DNA from: Acidobacteriota bacterium
Lineage (GTDB): Bacteria > Acidobacteriota > Terriglobia > Bryobacterales > Bryobacteraceae
Length of the DNA stretch: 35,256 bases
Assembly: GCA_003223115.1 (NCBI GenBank)
Contig: QHXW01000036.1
Location: 1 to 35,256 of the forward strand
Direction of reading: 5' to 3'
In this document: one piece after another, positions 23,817 to 32,452 of the stretch
Layout of the letters: every line of letters begins with the position of its first letter
How positions within the stretch are numbered: the stretch's first letter is position 1
Translations under genes and position numbers: made by a program
Notes under the pieces: model-generated
Database searches by the model: none
What the model saw: only the letters and a program-made list of their open reading frames with translations
Told to the model about the DNA's origin: nothing

Positions 23817-24384
23817 GCGAAAGGTCGGGGCGCAAATGGAGAATCAGCGCGGCGCAGATCAGACCAAAGCCCAGACGCGGAGCGATGAGGGCAACCAGCA
23901 TTGCCGCCGCGAACGCCGCGAGCACAGAGAGCGATCGGCGCCTCGCCATGCGGCGCATACCCGCGGTGACATGCTGAGCATCCGCCTGACTTAATATTTG
24001 GCGTTCGAGGACGTTATAGGCAATGTCGATACAAACGAACAGCCCTGCGTAGAGCACGACCGGAGACGATGCGAGCTGGGTGCGCGCCACCCACGAAGTC
24101 GCAAACGGCAGGAATGAAACCAGAAAAAGATGGACGAAGTTGATCCATATCAATCCGAGAGTCAGGTGAGCGACAAACCGCATCAGGTGATGGTGATTGA
24201 TCCAAATGATCGCGATCAACAGGAAGCTCACCGCATAGCTGATTGCCGTGGGCCAGAGAGGCCACAGCGCCGAAAATTGCAGCTGGTCCGGCGCCTTTAG
24301 TTCCAACACCATGACGGTCACAATTACCGCGAATACGCCATCGGTAAAAGCCGTGACCCGATCTGGAGTCATCTCTTCACGCAT
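23800..24384 (-). CDS. TMEM175-like (DUF1211) potassium channel family protein
   Basis: 194 residues with six likely membrane segments in one repeat, the size of bacterial TMEM175 subunits. The hallmark first helix motif is FTDGVFAVIVTVMVLELKAP (FSDGVFAI-type filter helix). Then come FLLIAIIWINHHHLMRFVAH and LIWINFVHLFLVSFLPFAT. Bacterial relatives form tetrameric potassium-selective channels. An ATG at 24372 would give a start at MTPDRV. It converges on and overlaps the end of the DoxX gene. Confidence 0.9.
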   Translation of the reverse strand: MREEMTPDRVTAFTDGVFAVIVTVMVLELKAPDQLQFSALWPLWPTAISYAVSFLLIAIIWINHHHLMRFVAHLTLGLIWINFVHLFLVSFLPFATSWVARTQLASSPVVLYAGLFVCIDIAYNVLERQILSQADAQHVTAGMRRMARRRSLSVLAAFAAAMLVALIAPRLGFGLICAALILHLRPDLSPSRRP

Positions 24385-24479
24385 AGAATTCGGCCGTTAT
24401 TGCCGCCGCAGGATCGTGGCCAGACGAATAAACGCAGCGCTTCTTTACCTCTGCGCAGTGCATGTCAATCCACGGATCT

Positions 24480-25904
24480 CTATGTTTGCTGAGCCTGCCC
24501 GGCATGGTGTTGGATTTGTTGTGGTACAGCCATGAACAAGCTTTTTAGGCCTTCCGTCATCGTCGGGTGCGCAAACATGGTGTCTCGCAAGGTCGTGTAC
24601 GGCAGCCCGGCGATCATTGCAAGCTGGACCGTACCCATGAGTTCTCCAGCCTCGGGTCCAAAGCCAGTGAATCCGAGAATACGGTCGTCGTGTGCCTCGA
24701 TCAGCGTCTTCATGAACCCACGTTTTTCCGAAATCGTCCAGGGCCGCCAACCGGATTCGACCGGCACGGACGCAAGGCGATAGGCAATACCCCTCTCTCG
24801 CGCCTGCGACTCGTTGAGTCCAACACGTGCCAGCTCCGGATCAATGAAAACGCAATATGGTACCAGCCGGTCTCGCGTGCTGCGGTGGCCTCCGTTCAGG
24901 TTTTCGTGGATGATCGCAAAGTCGTCCTCCGATACGTGGGTGAAGTAGGGGCTGCCCGCACATTCTCCCATCGCCCAAACACTCGATGCCGTGGTTTCCA
25001 GGCGATCGTTCACGCGGATGTGTCCCGTTTCAATGACATCGATTCCTGCCGTTTCAAGTCCGATGCCCGTCGTGTTGGGCGTACGTCCAACCGCCACGAG
25101 AATGTCCGTCCCTTCCAGGGTTCGTGTCGTGCCCCCACTCTGGATATGGAGATTGACCTCGCCGCCGGAATGGCCGCTGACACTGAGCACCCGCGTATCC
25201 AGCCGTATATCGATGCCTTCGTCTCGAAACAGTTGCAGAATCGCGTGGGAAACATCCGCGTCTTCATTCGAAGCTATGTGCGAGCCTCGTTCGATCAGGG
25301 TGACACGGCTCCCCAGCCTACGCAGAGCCTGGCCCAGTTCAAGGCCGACGTACCCTCCTCCCAGGACAATCAGGTGTTCGGGACGACGCTGCAAATCGAG
25401 AGCCTCAATATGCGTCATCGGCTTGGCTTCTCGCAGACCTGGTATATCGGGTATCATTGCGCGGGTCCCAAGGTTCACAAAAACCCGGTCAGCTGTGAGC
25501 GTGCGTTCACCGCCATCATGCAATGTGACCTGAAGGGTCCGAGCCGCGACGAAGACGCCGTCTCCGCAGACGATTTCCGCTCCGGACGAATGGTATTTGT
25601 CCAGATGAACCTTGACTATTCCGTCGACCATCTCGCGTTTCCGCGCGTATACTCGCTTCATGTCGATGGCGATCGTTCCCGCCTCAATTCCGAACTCCTG
25701 ATGCCGCGCAACGAGCGACGCCACCTTCGCGGAATGAATGACGTTCTTGGTGGGTAGACATGCAATGTTTGGACAGGAGCCGCCGACGTACTTCCGCTCG
25801 ATGACAGCCGTTCGCCTGCCTTCTTTGGCCATGGTCCACGCCGCCAATTTACCGGCTGTTCCGCTGCCGAGTACGAGGACATCATATTTTTCTGCTGTGC
25901 TCAT
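24480..25904 (-). CDS. FAD-dependent pyridine nucleotide-disulfide oxidoreductase (mercuric-reductase-like group)
   Basis: 474 residues from the ATG at 25904, chosen because AAAGGA lies 10 nt upstream; the frame is also open upstream, through a fossil hydrolase start. FAD site VLVLGSGTAGKLAAW at 9-23, redox disulfide GGSCPNIACLPTK (Cys44, Cys49), NAD site LIVLGGGYVGLELGQALRRL, second FAD motif SVWAMGECAGSPYFTHVSED, and the C-terminal dimer-interface DTMFAHPTMTEGL with the catalytic His. It has no N-terminal heavy-metal domain and no C-terminal Cys pair, so it is not a mercuric reductase proper. It is one of the related reductases of unknown substrate. It lies 138 bp after the alpha/beta hydrolase in the same direction. 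Confidence 0.93.
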   Translation of the reverse strand: MSTAEKYDVLVLGSGTAGKLAAWTMAKEGRRTAVIERKYVGGSCPNIACLPTKNVIHSAKVASLVARHQEFGIEAGTIAIDMKRVYARKREMVDGIVKVHLDKYHSSGAEIVCGDGVFVAARTLQVTLHDGGERTLTADRVFVNLGTRAMIPDIPGLREAKPMTHIEALDLQRRPEHLIVLGGGYVGLELGQALRRLGSRVTLIERGSHIASNEDADVSHAILQLFRDEGIDIRLDTRVLSVSGHSGGEVNLHIQSGGTTRTLEGTDILVAVGRTPNTTGIGLETAGIDVIETGHIRVNDRLETTASSVWAMGECAGSPYFTHVSEDDFAIIHENLNGGHRSTRDRLVPYCVFIDPELARVGLNESQARERGIAYRLASVPVESGWRPWTISEKRGFMKTLIEAHDDRILGFTGFGPEAGELMGTVQLAMIAGLPYTTLRDTMFAHPTMTEGLKSLFMAVPQQIQHHAGQAQQT

Positions 25905-25991
25905 GCGATTCATTTCCTTTGCATAAGTCGTATCCCGCCATCGCTGGTCCGCGCGCTTTGGGCGGAAGGTGGTCGGCTCGATAAAGTTGGC

Positions 25992-26033
25992 GGCCCAGGC
26001 GCCATGAACCAATACGATCTTGGCGTTCTGAGC
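25992..26033 (-). pseudogene. Fossil start of an RsbQ-like alpha/beta hydrolase
   Basis: Between the hydrolase stop and the reductase start, in the reductase frame, the minus strand reads AQNAKIVLVHGAWA. This matches the opening of the small hydrolase family (compare KNIVVVHGAFADGSG at 7871) and then breaks off into unrelated residues. It is a gene remnant joined in frame upstream of the reductase. Confidence 0.5.
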
Positions 26034-26042
26034 AAAACGAAC

Positions 26043-26969
26043 TCATGGCTTCGCCCCGTTCGCCGCGAGAAAATCCTTGATGGCAGCAGCAATTTCGACG
26101 ACGTGAGTCTCAAGGGCAAAATGCCCGGTGTCAAGGAACTCGACGCGAGCGTTCGGTATGTCCTTTCGATAAGCCTCTGCGCCAGCGGGAATGAAGAACG
26201 GATCATTCTTGCCCCAGATCGCGAGAAACGGCGGTTGGGCTTTCCGAAAGTAATCCTGAAACGCTGGATAGAGTTTCACGTTCGAGGCGTAATCGAGAAA
26301 CAAATCCAGTTGAATATCTCTGTTTCCCGGACGATCCAGCAGAAACGCGTCCAACGTATACGATTCGGGAGGAACACTCTCCGGATCGCCCACGCCGTGC
26401 GTGTACTGCCATCGCGTACCTTCGAGCGTCAAAATATTCTTGCGGATTGTCTCACGGTTTTCCGCGGTGGGCTCGGCCCAGTATTTCCGGATCGGCGCCC
26501 AGGAATCGCCAAGCCCTTCTTCATAGGCATTCCCGTTCTGCGAAACAATGGCCGTAATCCGATCCGGATGAGCCATCGCTAGACGGAATCCCGTGGGTGC
26601 GCCGTAGTCGAACACATAGAGCGCATAGCGTCTCAATTTGAGGGTCTGTGTGAACGCATTGAGCGTCGCTGCCAATCGGTCGAACGAATAAACATACTTT
26701 CGTTCGGCGGGAACTTGCGTGAAGCCAAAACCAGGAAGGTCCGGAGCGATTACGCGATACTCACTGGCCAAACGCGGGATGAGTTCTCGGAACATGAAAG
26801 AGGAGGCAGGGAATCCGTGCAGCAGCAGCACGACCGGCGCATCGGGGTCGCCTGCCGCGCGGTAGAAGACACGTACCCCATCCGCCTCGACGTGGTGTAT
26901 CGATGTGTTAGGGATCGTTACTCCGAAACCGGGACTCTTCGTCGTCTGGGTGGAACGTGCTTGACCCAT
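26043..26969 (-). CDS. Alpha/beta hydrolase with aspartate nucleophile (epoxide hydrolase/haloalkane dehalogenase type)
   Basis: 308 residues from the ATG at 26969, fixed by AAGGAGA 6 nt upstream. Oxyanion motif HGFP at 51-54, DLPGFGF at about 77-83, nucleophile elbow VFDYGAP with Asp121 (rather than Ser), acid region IWGKNDPFF and catalytic His in DTGHFALETH. An Asp nucleophile in this fold is the mark of epoxide hydrolases, haloalkane and haloacetate dehalogenases. The cap sequence (YEEGLGDSWAPIRKYW) does not decide between them. It is transcribed away from the sigma-54 activator gene; a plausible sigma-54 promoter and paired upstream palindromes lie between. Confidence 0.9.
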   Translation of the reverse strand: MGQARSTQTTKSPGFGVTIPNTSIHHVEADGVRVFYRAAGDPDAPVVLLLHGFPASSFMFRELIPRLASEYRVIAPDLPGFGFTQVPAERKYVYSFDRLAATLNAFTQTLKLRRYALYVFDYGAPTGFRLAMAHPDRITAIVSQNGNAYEEGLGDSWAPIRKYWAEPTAENRETIRKNILTLEGTRWQYTHGVGDPESVPPESYTLDAFLLDRPGNRDIQLDLFLDYASNVKLYPAFQDYFRKAQPPFLAIWGKNDPFFIPAGAEAYRKDIPNARVEFLDTGHFALETHVVEIAAAIKDFLAANGAKP

Positions 26970-27005
26970 GAAATTCTCCTTCTTCGGTTGACCGGCATCG
27001 TAAAA

Positions 27006-27021
27006 AGCATTCTGTAAACCA
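27006..27021 (-). promoter_or_regulatory. Candidate sigma-54 (-24/-12) promoter for the alpha/beta hydrolase
   Basis: The minus strand reads TGGTTTACAGAATGCT. GG and GC are separated by exactly 10 nt; the -12 part (ATGCT) is near consensus and the -24 part (TGGTTTA against TGGCACG) is weak. It lies 36 nt before the hydrolase ATG, leaving room for a start site and the AAGGAGA. The sigma-54 activator gene is next door. Confidence 0.5.
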
Positions 27022-27103
27022 AACCACAGAGAACTCACCGGGAAGCCTGCAGCAGGGACTTAAGTTGTTTTCGGATAGTAGGATCTCGTCGCACGAGCGG
27101 TGA

Positions 27104-27120
27104 ACGATACTCGCTATCGT
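27104..27120. promoter_or_regulatory. Palindrome ACGATACTCGCTATCGT, possible activator site 1
   Basis: Six-base arms ACGATA/TATCGT around a five-base centre. It lies about 85-100 bp upstream of the candidate sigma-54 promoter, the usual distance of enhancer sites. Confidence 0.4.
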
Positions 27121-27151
27121 GTGACGGAGTCGCGACGGAGGTCCGGCACCC

Positions 27152-27167
27152 CGACCATATCTGGTCG
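27152..27167. promoter_or_regulatory. Palindrome CGACCATATCTGGTCG, possible activator site 2
   Basis: Six-base arms CGACCA/TGGTCG around TATC. It lies about 130-160 bp upstream of the candidate sigma-54 promoter and differs in sequence from site 1, so the two may serve different proteins. Confidence 0.35.
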
Positions 27168-27307
27168 CACCTTCCGTCGCACTGGCTGTCGTTCGGGGTA
27201 GAGCGGCACTGGCTTGCGGGAGGGTGTAAATACGTACTTCCCGGCCCCGGCGCAAAGTCAAGGAGAGACTAGCCGCACCAGGAACCGCAAATCGGCCTGG
27301 GCGATGG

Positions 27308-29425
27308 TCACTTTGGGCGGTGGATGCGGAGCTTCTGCATCCTGTAGACTAGCGACGTTCTCTTCATTCCGAGTCGCGCCGCGGCGCCATTGCGGCCCCC
27401 CACAACCCAGTTGCTCGCTTCCAGCGCTCGGACGATGTGGTCCCGCTCAACCTCCTGGAGCCCCGTCATCGGCATGTTGGCTTGTCCGAGCGAGGGAGAG
27501 GGTATCAACTCGGAGGTTGGTGCGCGTAATGTGGAGTGCGGAGAAAGAATGACGGCTCTCTCTATGAAGTTCTGCAATTCCCGAACGTTTCCTGGCCAGG
27601 GATATCGAACCAGGGCATCCATTGTCTCCGAAGGAATTTCGACGATTCGCTTATTCATGCGGCGGGCATAGAGCTCCGTGAAATGGCGAACCAGTATCGG
27701 AATGTCCTCGGTCCGTTGCCGGAGCGCCGGAATTTGAATTGGGAACACCTTCAATCGGTAGTACAGGTCTTCACGAAACGATCCCTGTTTCACCATTCCC
27801 GCCAAGTCACGATGCGTAGCGGCGATGACCCGCACATCCACCTTATGAGTGCGATTGCTGCCGAGTCTCTCAAATTCCTGCTCCTGAAGAACGCGCAGCA
27901 GTTTCGCCTGAAGTTCGAGAGGGATGTCGCCAACCTCGTCCAGAAAAAGCGTGCCCTTATCAGCCAGTTCGAACCGCCCCACTTTTTGGGCGATCGCTCC
28001 AGTAAATGCTCCTTTTTCGTGACCGAACAATTCACTTTCCAGAAGCCCGAGGGGAATCGCGGCGCAATTCAATTTCACGAAGGCGCGTCCGCGACGCGAG
28101 CTCAAATCGTGTACCGCGCGGGCAATTAGTTCCTTTCCGGTTCCGGTCTCACCTAGAATCAACACGCTCGAATCGGTAGGAGCAACAACGGACACCAAAT
28201 GTAACGCGCTCTTCAAATCGGAGCTCTCACCAACGATTGCCCCAGTATGCGCGCGGATTTCCTCCTCCAGGTAGAGCCTCTGCTTCGCTTCTTTGTCTCG
28301 ATCCTTGATCGCCCTTTCATAGTCCAGCGCGTTCTCGACGGCAATCGCTACCTGACGGGCTACCTGTTCCAAAAAGATGACCTCGTCTTTCTCGAATGTC
28401 CTTTCGGACCGGCTCAAAGCAGTCAAAACGCCGACGACTCCACGTCTGCCGATCAGCGGCAGATCGCAGCCGGACACCAAGCCCTCTGCGACAACAACTT
28501 GATAAAACCCTTGACCTATGCTGTTGCCAAAGCTCTCCGGGTCGTCGCGAACCTCCTCCAGGCGATTAAAGTGTTGTGTCTTGCCAGTTCGAAAGACTTT
28601 GCCGCAGACCGAGCCACGGATCGGGATAATCGCGCCATCGCAGACGGAACCTCGCGGCTCAGGGTTGTACAAGGTAGTGACGCGCAATTCCCCGCTATCG
28701 GCATCGGGTAGCAGCAAGGCGCAGAAATCACATCGGGTCACGCCCAGCAGATTTGTGGATAGCGCCTCAACCAGATGCAGCAGGTCCAGCTTCGATGTCG
28801 TGCTGTTCGTAATTTCCAGGAGCAATCGCAGCCGATTGCGTTCACGCCGCAGCGCTTCTGCTTGCAGATGCCGCTCAATTGCAATTCCTGCAATGTGGCC
28901 CGCGTTCTCGATCAACTGCAGATCGAGCGCGTCAGGATTATGCACCTCACGATAAAGGATGGCAAACGTGCCGAGCACCTCACGTCCGCGGGTGAACAGG
29001 GGGCGCGACCAAACGGCGCGAATACCGTACGGTGCGACGAGGTGACGATAGTCGTCCCAAATAGACTCGCGGAGAATGTCGGCTACATACACCGGCTCCC
29101 TGCGATAAACGGCTGTGCCGCAGGATGCTCCTTTCGGGCACACGCACATGCGCCCTACATTCGAGGCGAGGCCTGGAAGACTGGGAGCGGCTGCGCAATG
29201 GAGATGTTTACCGTCGGCATCGGGAAGCCAGATTGTGCATAAGGCGCCGTTTCCTTGAGATTCGACCAATTCAGCAATGATCGTCAGCAGCTCGGGCAGT
29301 TCTGATCCGTCAAGAATCAGCTTCAGGATGTGCAGGACGGACTCGCTGGAGAAGAGGCCCGATTCGTTACGAACGAGTTCAACTTCCGACAGGTCGTGGG
29401 CGTGAGATTGCATTGCTGATTTCAT
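27308..29425 (-). CDS. GAF-domain sigma-54-dependent transcriptional activator (FhlA/NorR-like)
   Basis: 705 residues. Two GAF sensor domains (about 45-190 and 215-365); the first holds cysteines in [15 protein letters not shown], so a redox or metal ligand is possible. The central AAA+ domain (about 390-625) has Walker A GETGTGKE, the sigma-54 contact loop [15 protein letters not shown], Walker [12 protein letters not shown], and [20 protein letters not shown]. The C-terminal Fis-type helix-turn-helix is [20 protein letters not shown]. No receiver domain is present, so it is likely ligand- or redox-controlled rather than phosphorylated. It reads toward the hydrolase gene and probably activates it. 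The start at 29425 has a weak ribosome site; an ATG at 29413 is possible. Confidence 0.95.
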   Translation of the reverse strand: MKSAMQSHAHDLSEVELVRNESGLFSSESVLHILKLILDGSELPELLTIIAELVESQGNGALCTIWLPDADGKHLHCAAAPSLPGLASNVGRMCVCPKGASCGTAVYRREPVYVADILRESIWDDYRHLVAPYGIRAVWSRPLFTRGREVLGTFAILYREVHNPDALDLQLIENAGHIAGIAIERHLQAEALRRERNRLRLLLEITNSTTSKLDLLHLVEALSTNLLGVTRCDFCALLLPDADSGELRVTTLYNPEPRGSVCDGAIIPIRGSVCGKVFRTGKTQHFNRLEEVRDDPESFGNSIGQGFYQVVVAEGLVSGCDLPLIGRRGVVGVLTALSRSERTFEKDEVIFLEQVARQVAIAVENALDYERAIKDRDKEAKQRLYLEEEIRAHTGAIVGESSDLKSALHLVSVVAPTDSSVLILGETGTGKELIARAVHDLSSRRGRAFVKLNCAAIPLGLLESELFGHEKGAFTGAIAQKVGRFELADKGTLFLDEVGDIPLELQAKLLRVLQEQEFERLGSNRTHKVDVRVIAATHRDLAGMVKQGSFREDLYYRLKVFPIQIPALRQRTEDIPILVRHFTELYARRMNKRIVEIPSETMDALVRYPWPGNVRELQNFIERAVILSPHSTLRAPTSELIPSPSLGQANMPMTGLQEVERDHIVRALEASNWVVGGRNGAAARLGMKRTSLVYRMQKLRIHRPK

Positions 29426-29784
29426 GCCTAAAACGTCAGTTCGGAGTCCTGACCCAGTGAACCGAAAACCGCAACGGCGATTCAGATAATCGAATGTCTT
29501 GGCAACGATCGGATCAGGTCCCTGCGGGTGTAAATGATTCGCCGCCTGCCAGATTCACGTGCCCAAACTTGGCCCCCCGTTCGATACCCTAGAGAGCCTC
29601 TTCATTAAGGTTATACCAACGGACGGTCACCCCTCATCGGGCTTACTTTCCGCCGCCCCAAATGTACTCTGAAACACGAAAACGTCTACGATTGCGGACG
29701 AAGGTCCAGCGGCTGAGTCTACATTCGTATTGGAAGGCTGGTCCACTATTTCGTTTCCGAAACTCATCCGGGATGAGGTGATTT
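29426..29784. other. Gap of about 360 bp, no gene seen
   Basis: Upstream of the sigma-54 activator and downstream of the AbiEii pseudogene. I find no supported gene, RNA, palindrome or terminator. Confidence 0.4.
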
Positions 29785-30688
29785 TCATTCCCACGGTCCA
29801 CTCGGTTCCCATTGGGCGTTGAATGATTTCTCCGTTGCGATTTTGGACAGGACTGGCAGGAGGAAAGGCCTGATTTCGTCCACGAGCCGCATGAGGTCAC
29901 CTTCCGTTCCTCCGAATCGGCTGCGCCGTACGAATGCACGCCACTGTAGAACGCGCGCGGGGTCATCCCAATATGCTCGCGTGAGGCCTACGGGTTCGGC
30001 TTCAATTGTCGTTCCCCTGCGGCGAAATGTCGCGAGGATCGCCCGTCCCAGGCACTCTCCATCGAACGGGTACATCTGGGATAGCAGGGCGAGATCGTAG
30101 TAATCTTTCATCCTGCTATTCAGGAGGCCGAGCACCGTAATCGCCTCCAGTTTTTCCGCGATCACCGTCTCCTTTGGATAGGCGCGGAGTACTGGAGAGG
30201 GGAAATCGAGCATCGTTGAGTAGACGACCTCGGTGGGACCCGGAGTTATTACATCGCCGAACCCAATATCGAGTTGCATCGGAATCCGGGCTTTCGCAAG
30301 CGTCGCGTGGAATTGGACTCTGACACCCTCGTAATCGGCGTCCTCTTTGATTCGGGTGACCTCGATTGAATCGCAGTTGAATTCGATCCGTCAGGTCCAC
30401 AACCAAGGTGCAGACAGCGCTCACGATCGCTTTGATGTGCTCGGGCCGATTGTCAGTTCGGCCGGCGAGATCGATATCCATCGTTGGTCGGGATGCCGGT
30501 GCGCGCCAGGCTGTTAGCAGCAGGGCGCCCTTCAAAATAAAACGGTCTCCATGCGGGGATTTGGCCAGCCGGTATAAAAATCGCTCCATGGCGAAATACT
30601 GGAGTAGTTCCTGGAATGGTCGGTTTTGTGCGCGGGATTGGTCGAGGAGGCGCTGCCTCGCAGATGCACCGAGATCGCGTCCGCTCAC
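29785..30688 (-). pseudogene. abiEii: AbiEii/AbiGii-type nucleotidyltransferase toxin, frameshifted
   Basis: Toxin of the type IV AbiE abortive-infection/toxin-antitoxin system. The start is the GTG at 30688, overlapping the antitoxin stop (GTGA). The N-terminal part has FILKGALLLTAWRAPASRPT followed by MDIDLAG, the nucleotidyltransferase Gly and DxD-type motif. The second part, in another frame, has PMQLDIGFGDVITPGPTEVV, KETVIAEKLEAITVLGLLNS and MKDYYDLALLSQMYPFDG, the conserved lysine and Asp-Tyr-Tyr-Asp-Leu block. The switch of frame falls at 30384-30398, where GTGGACCTGACGGATC would read V-D-P-D-G-I with two single bases restored. Both halves are otherwise well kept, so inactivation looks recent, or is a sequencing error. 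Confidence 0.82.
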
Positions 30689-31294
30689 AGGATTGCCTCA
30701 AGGTACGGCCGCATGATCTTCTGGACACGGTTGATCTCCGCGAATTTCGTCAGCTTCGCGCGGTTCGGCTTCGGAGTACGTTCTGGTATGTCCGCAGAGC
30801 CTCGATCGCAATGTCCAGTCCGATCTTGTTCCGATATTTGAAGCAGTCGGCGATAGTCTTCTCTACCGAGTAAATCCTCACTGAAACTTCGTCGATCGCC
30901 ACGAGCTCAACGCCCGCGAAAAGAGGGCTTGGGATACCAGAAGACCCGAAGCGGTACCCCGTCGACCTTCGGAACGTTAGCGTGACTGGGAAGCGCGATA
31001 TCGATCGCATGCGGAATCTGGGTAGTCAGGCCGTGGTGCGCGAGCGCTGAGATGAGGCAAACCACGGCGCGTGGAATCCGAATAGCAATTGGAACCAGAT
31101 CGGGGCTGGAAAGGGCCGGTGCTGTGGAGAGCCTATAGAGACCACGCCCGACCTGTTCGATCTCTCCAGCATCACGAAGAGCGTACAGGGTGCGTGGGTG
31201 AATACCCAGCCGAAGAGCAGCTCGTGCGGAGCATTCCCCCGTGTTCAGTGAACACCTCGCGTGCTTTGGTCACTCCCGTGTCGGTTGCGGACAT
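30685..31294 (-). pseudogene. abiEi: AbiEi-type antitoxin/autorepressor, three frameshifts
   Basis: Starts at the ATG at 31294 (MSATDTGVTKAREVFTEHGG). The next part is in another frame: AALRLGIHPRTLYALRDAGE, then IEQVGRGLYRLS, the winged-helix DNA-binding domain, and RIPRAVVCLISALAHHGLTT. After a second shift it reads VELVAIDEVSVRIYSVEKTI with ADCFKYRNKIGLDIAIEALR. A third shift gives the end INRVQKIMRPYLEAIL. Breaks fall near 31219-31228, 30903-30928 and 30748-30775. The order and motifs match AbiEi antitoxins, which repress their own operon. With the toxin also frameshifted, the pair is dead or dying. Confidence 0.8.
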
Positions 31295-31306
31295 GGATAA
31301 AAATTA

Positions 31307-31328
31307 CGGATATTATAAACTATATCCG
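31307..31328. promoter_or_regulatory. Inverted repeat ahead of the AbiE pair, likely AbiEi operator
   Basis: Seven-base perfect arms CGGATAT and ATATCCG separated by eight bases, 13 nt upstream of the antitoxin ATG. AbiEi-type antitoxins are known to bind inverted repeats at their own promoter. Confidence 0.55.
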
Positions 31329-31480
31329 ACCTTTCTATCCACGCTCGCCCGCTGCGTCTGTGACCGGCAGCTGCGACACTCTTTAACAATTGATCTGGAT
31401 TCGAGCCTTGGAACTCTTTGGGGTAAAGGTCCATTGCCAAGCCTGTACATCAATTTTGCAAGTGATTGATTTAAAGTGAG

Positions 31481-31640
31481 TTGGTAGCGCTAACGGGGGT
31501 CGAACCCGTATTCGCCGCCCTCTCCTGTTTCCTATAAGTTACTGAAACCGCGATCGCAGGGACCGCCTTCTTCGCAGGAATCTCAAGCCGTTTGTACAAA
31601 ACATGTACACCGAATTGGCCAATGGGTTTGAGTGTTGCTT
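31481..31640 (-). repeat. tRNA-3'-end direct repeat, copy 2 (att-like)
   Basis: The minus strand ends ACGGGTTCGACCCCCGTTAG and then CGCTACCA: a fully paired five-base T-stem (ACGGG/CCCGT), T-loop, acceptor strand, discriminator and CCA. The rest matches 19398-19555 in the same orientation, including the VHVLYKRLEIPA coding tail; here that frame reads through (TAT instead of TAA). No complete tRNA cloverleaf is present. Confidence 0.82.
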
Positions 31641-31722
31641 CGCGCCTCGCCACGTACGCAGACGCGAGAGATGCGCGGCGCAAGGAAATCGAGGATGTCT
31701 GCCGCACGTGCGAAAATAGGCC

Positions 31723-32394
31723 ATGGAGCCTTACGCACTACCGCACGGTGCCAAAGGCATCGAAGGCGACGGGTTCGCAGTAGAATTCCGCGCCGACAAG
31801 ATCGTCTTCGTACCAAAAGCTGACAGCAAAGCCACGCACTACACCCTTCACACGGGTGCGAACTCAGGCGTCATCGATCTCCATGCAACCGGCGGTGACG
31901 GGGAAACTCATCGTACGCTTTTCGCCATTCGAAAAGATGACCTCTTCGGCCTGCTCCAGGAAATGGCCCCGATCGTTCCCGAACTCTTAGGATTGCTGCG
32001 TCCGTTGCGCTTAGGATGGCTCAAACACGGGAATATCGGCATCGCTCGCGGCATCGAGCCTGTCGCCGACGCCGAAATCGCCGCTGTGACGCGCAAACGA
32101 AAAAAGCGTCTCACCCTGGACCCTGAGCTTTATTGTCAGAACATCGGCTGCCCGGAATTCCTGGAGGATGTCTACGATTTTCCCGATGGCAATTTCACCC
32201 TGCTTCACAAAGGCCGCGCCATCGGTATGGGCTTGAAGAAAACGTGCGCACAAGGGGACATTCGCTTATTCTGGATTAAGCGGCGCGACCTGCTCCGATT
32301 CGGCCATTACTGGCAGCAGAGACTGATTGAGCACCTTCAGCGAATAGCCATTCCGCCGGAGCGCTACACCGACTATCCGTTTTTGCGCTTCTGA
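31723..32394 (+). CDS. Uncharacterised protein
   Basis: 223 residues. I do not recognise the family. It has a basic, beta-rich N-terminus (DGFAVEFRADKIVFVPKADS, IDLHATGGDGETHRTLFAIR), a KRKKR stretch in the middle, a Cys pair in LYCQNIGCPEFLEDVYDFPD, and a C-terminus ending RYTDYPFLRF. No signal peptide or membrane segment is visible. The ribosome site before the ATG at 31723 is weak. It lies 59 bp before a metallopeptidase-like gene in the same direction, right after the second att-like repeat, so it belongs to the accessory cargo there. Confidence 0.7.
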   Translation: MEPYALPHGAKGIEGDGFAVEFRADKIVFVPKADSKATHYTLHTGANSGVIDLHATGGDGETHRTLFAIRKDDLFGLLQEMAPIVPELLGLLRPLRLGWLKHGNIGIARGIEPVADAEIAAVTRKRKKRLTLDPELYCQNIGCPEFLEDVYDFPDGNFTLLHKGRAIGMGLKKTCAQGDIRLFWIKRRDLLRFGHYWQQRLIEHLQRIAIPPERYTDYPFLRF

Positions 32395-32452
32395 TCCCCC
32401 CGAAATTTGCGCAATCCGGCAGTGCGGCTTTCCCGGGCGGAGGACGACTAAT

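Noticed and set aside
24567-25757. Plus-strand open frame of 396 codons
   Set aside because: It lies wholly antisense to the flavin reductase, whose motifs are complete; its translation shows no domain and is a shadow of high-GC codon use.
24480-25904. Calling the flavin reductase a mercuric reductase
   Set aside because: No N-terminal metal-binding domain, no C-terminal vicinal cysteines and no other mer gene nearby.
27205-27230. Plus-strand GGCACTGGCTTGC as a sigma-54 promoter
   Set aside because: The spacing between GG and GC is one base short, and no plus-strand gene follows.
31482-31560. A complete tRNA gene
   Set aside because: Only the T-arm, acceptor 3' strand and CCA are present; no D-arm, anticodon stem or 5' acceptor strand can be folded from the upstream bases.
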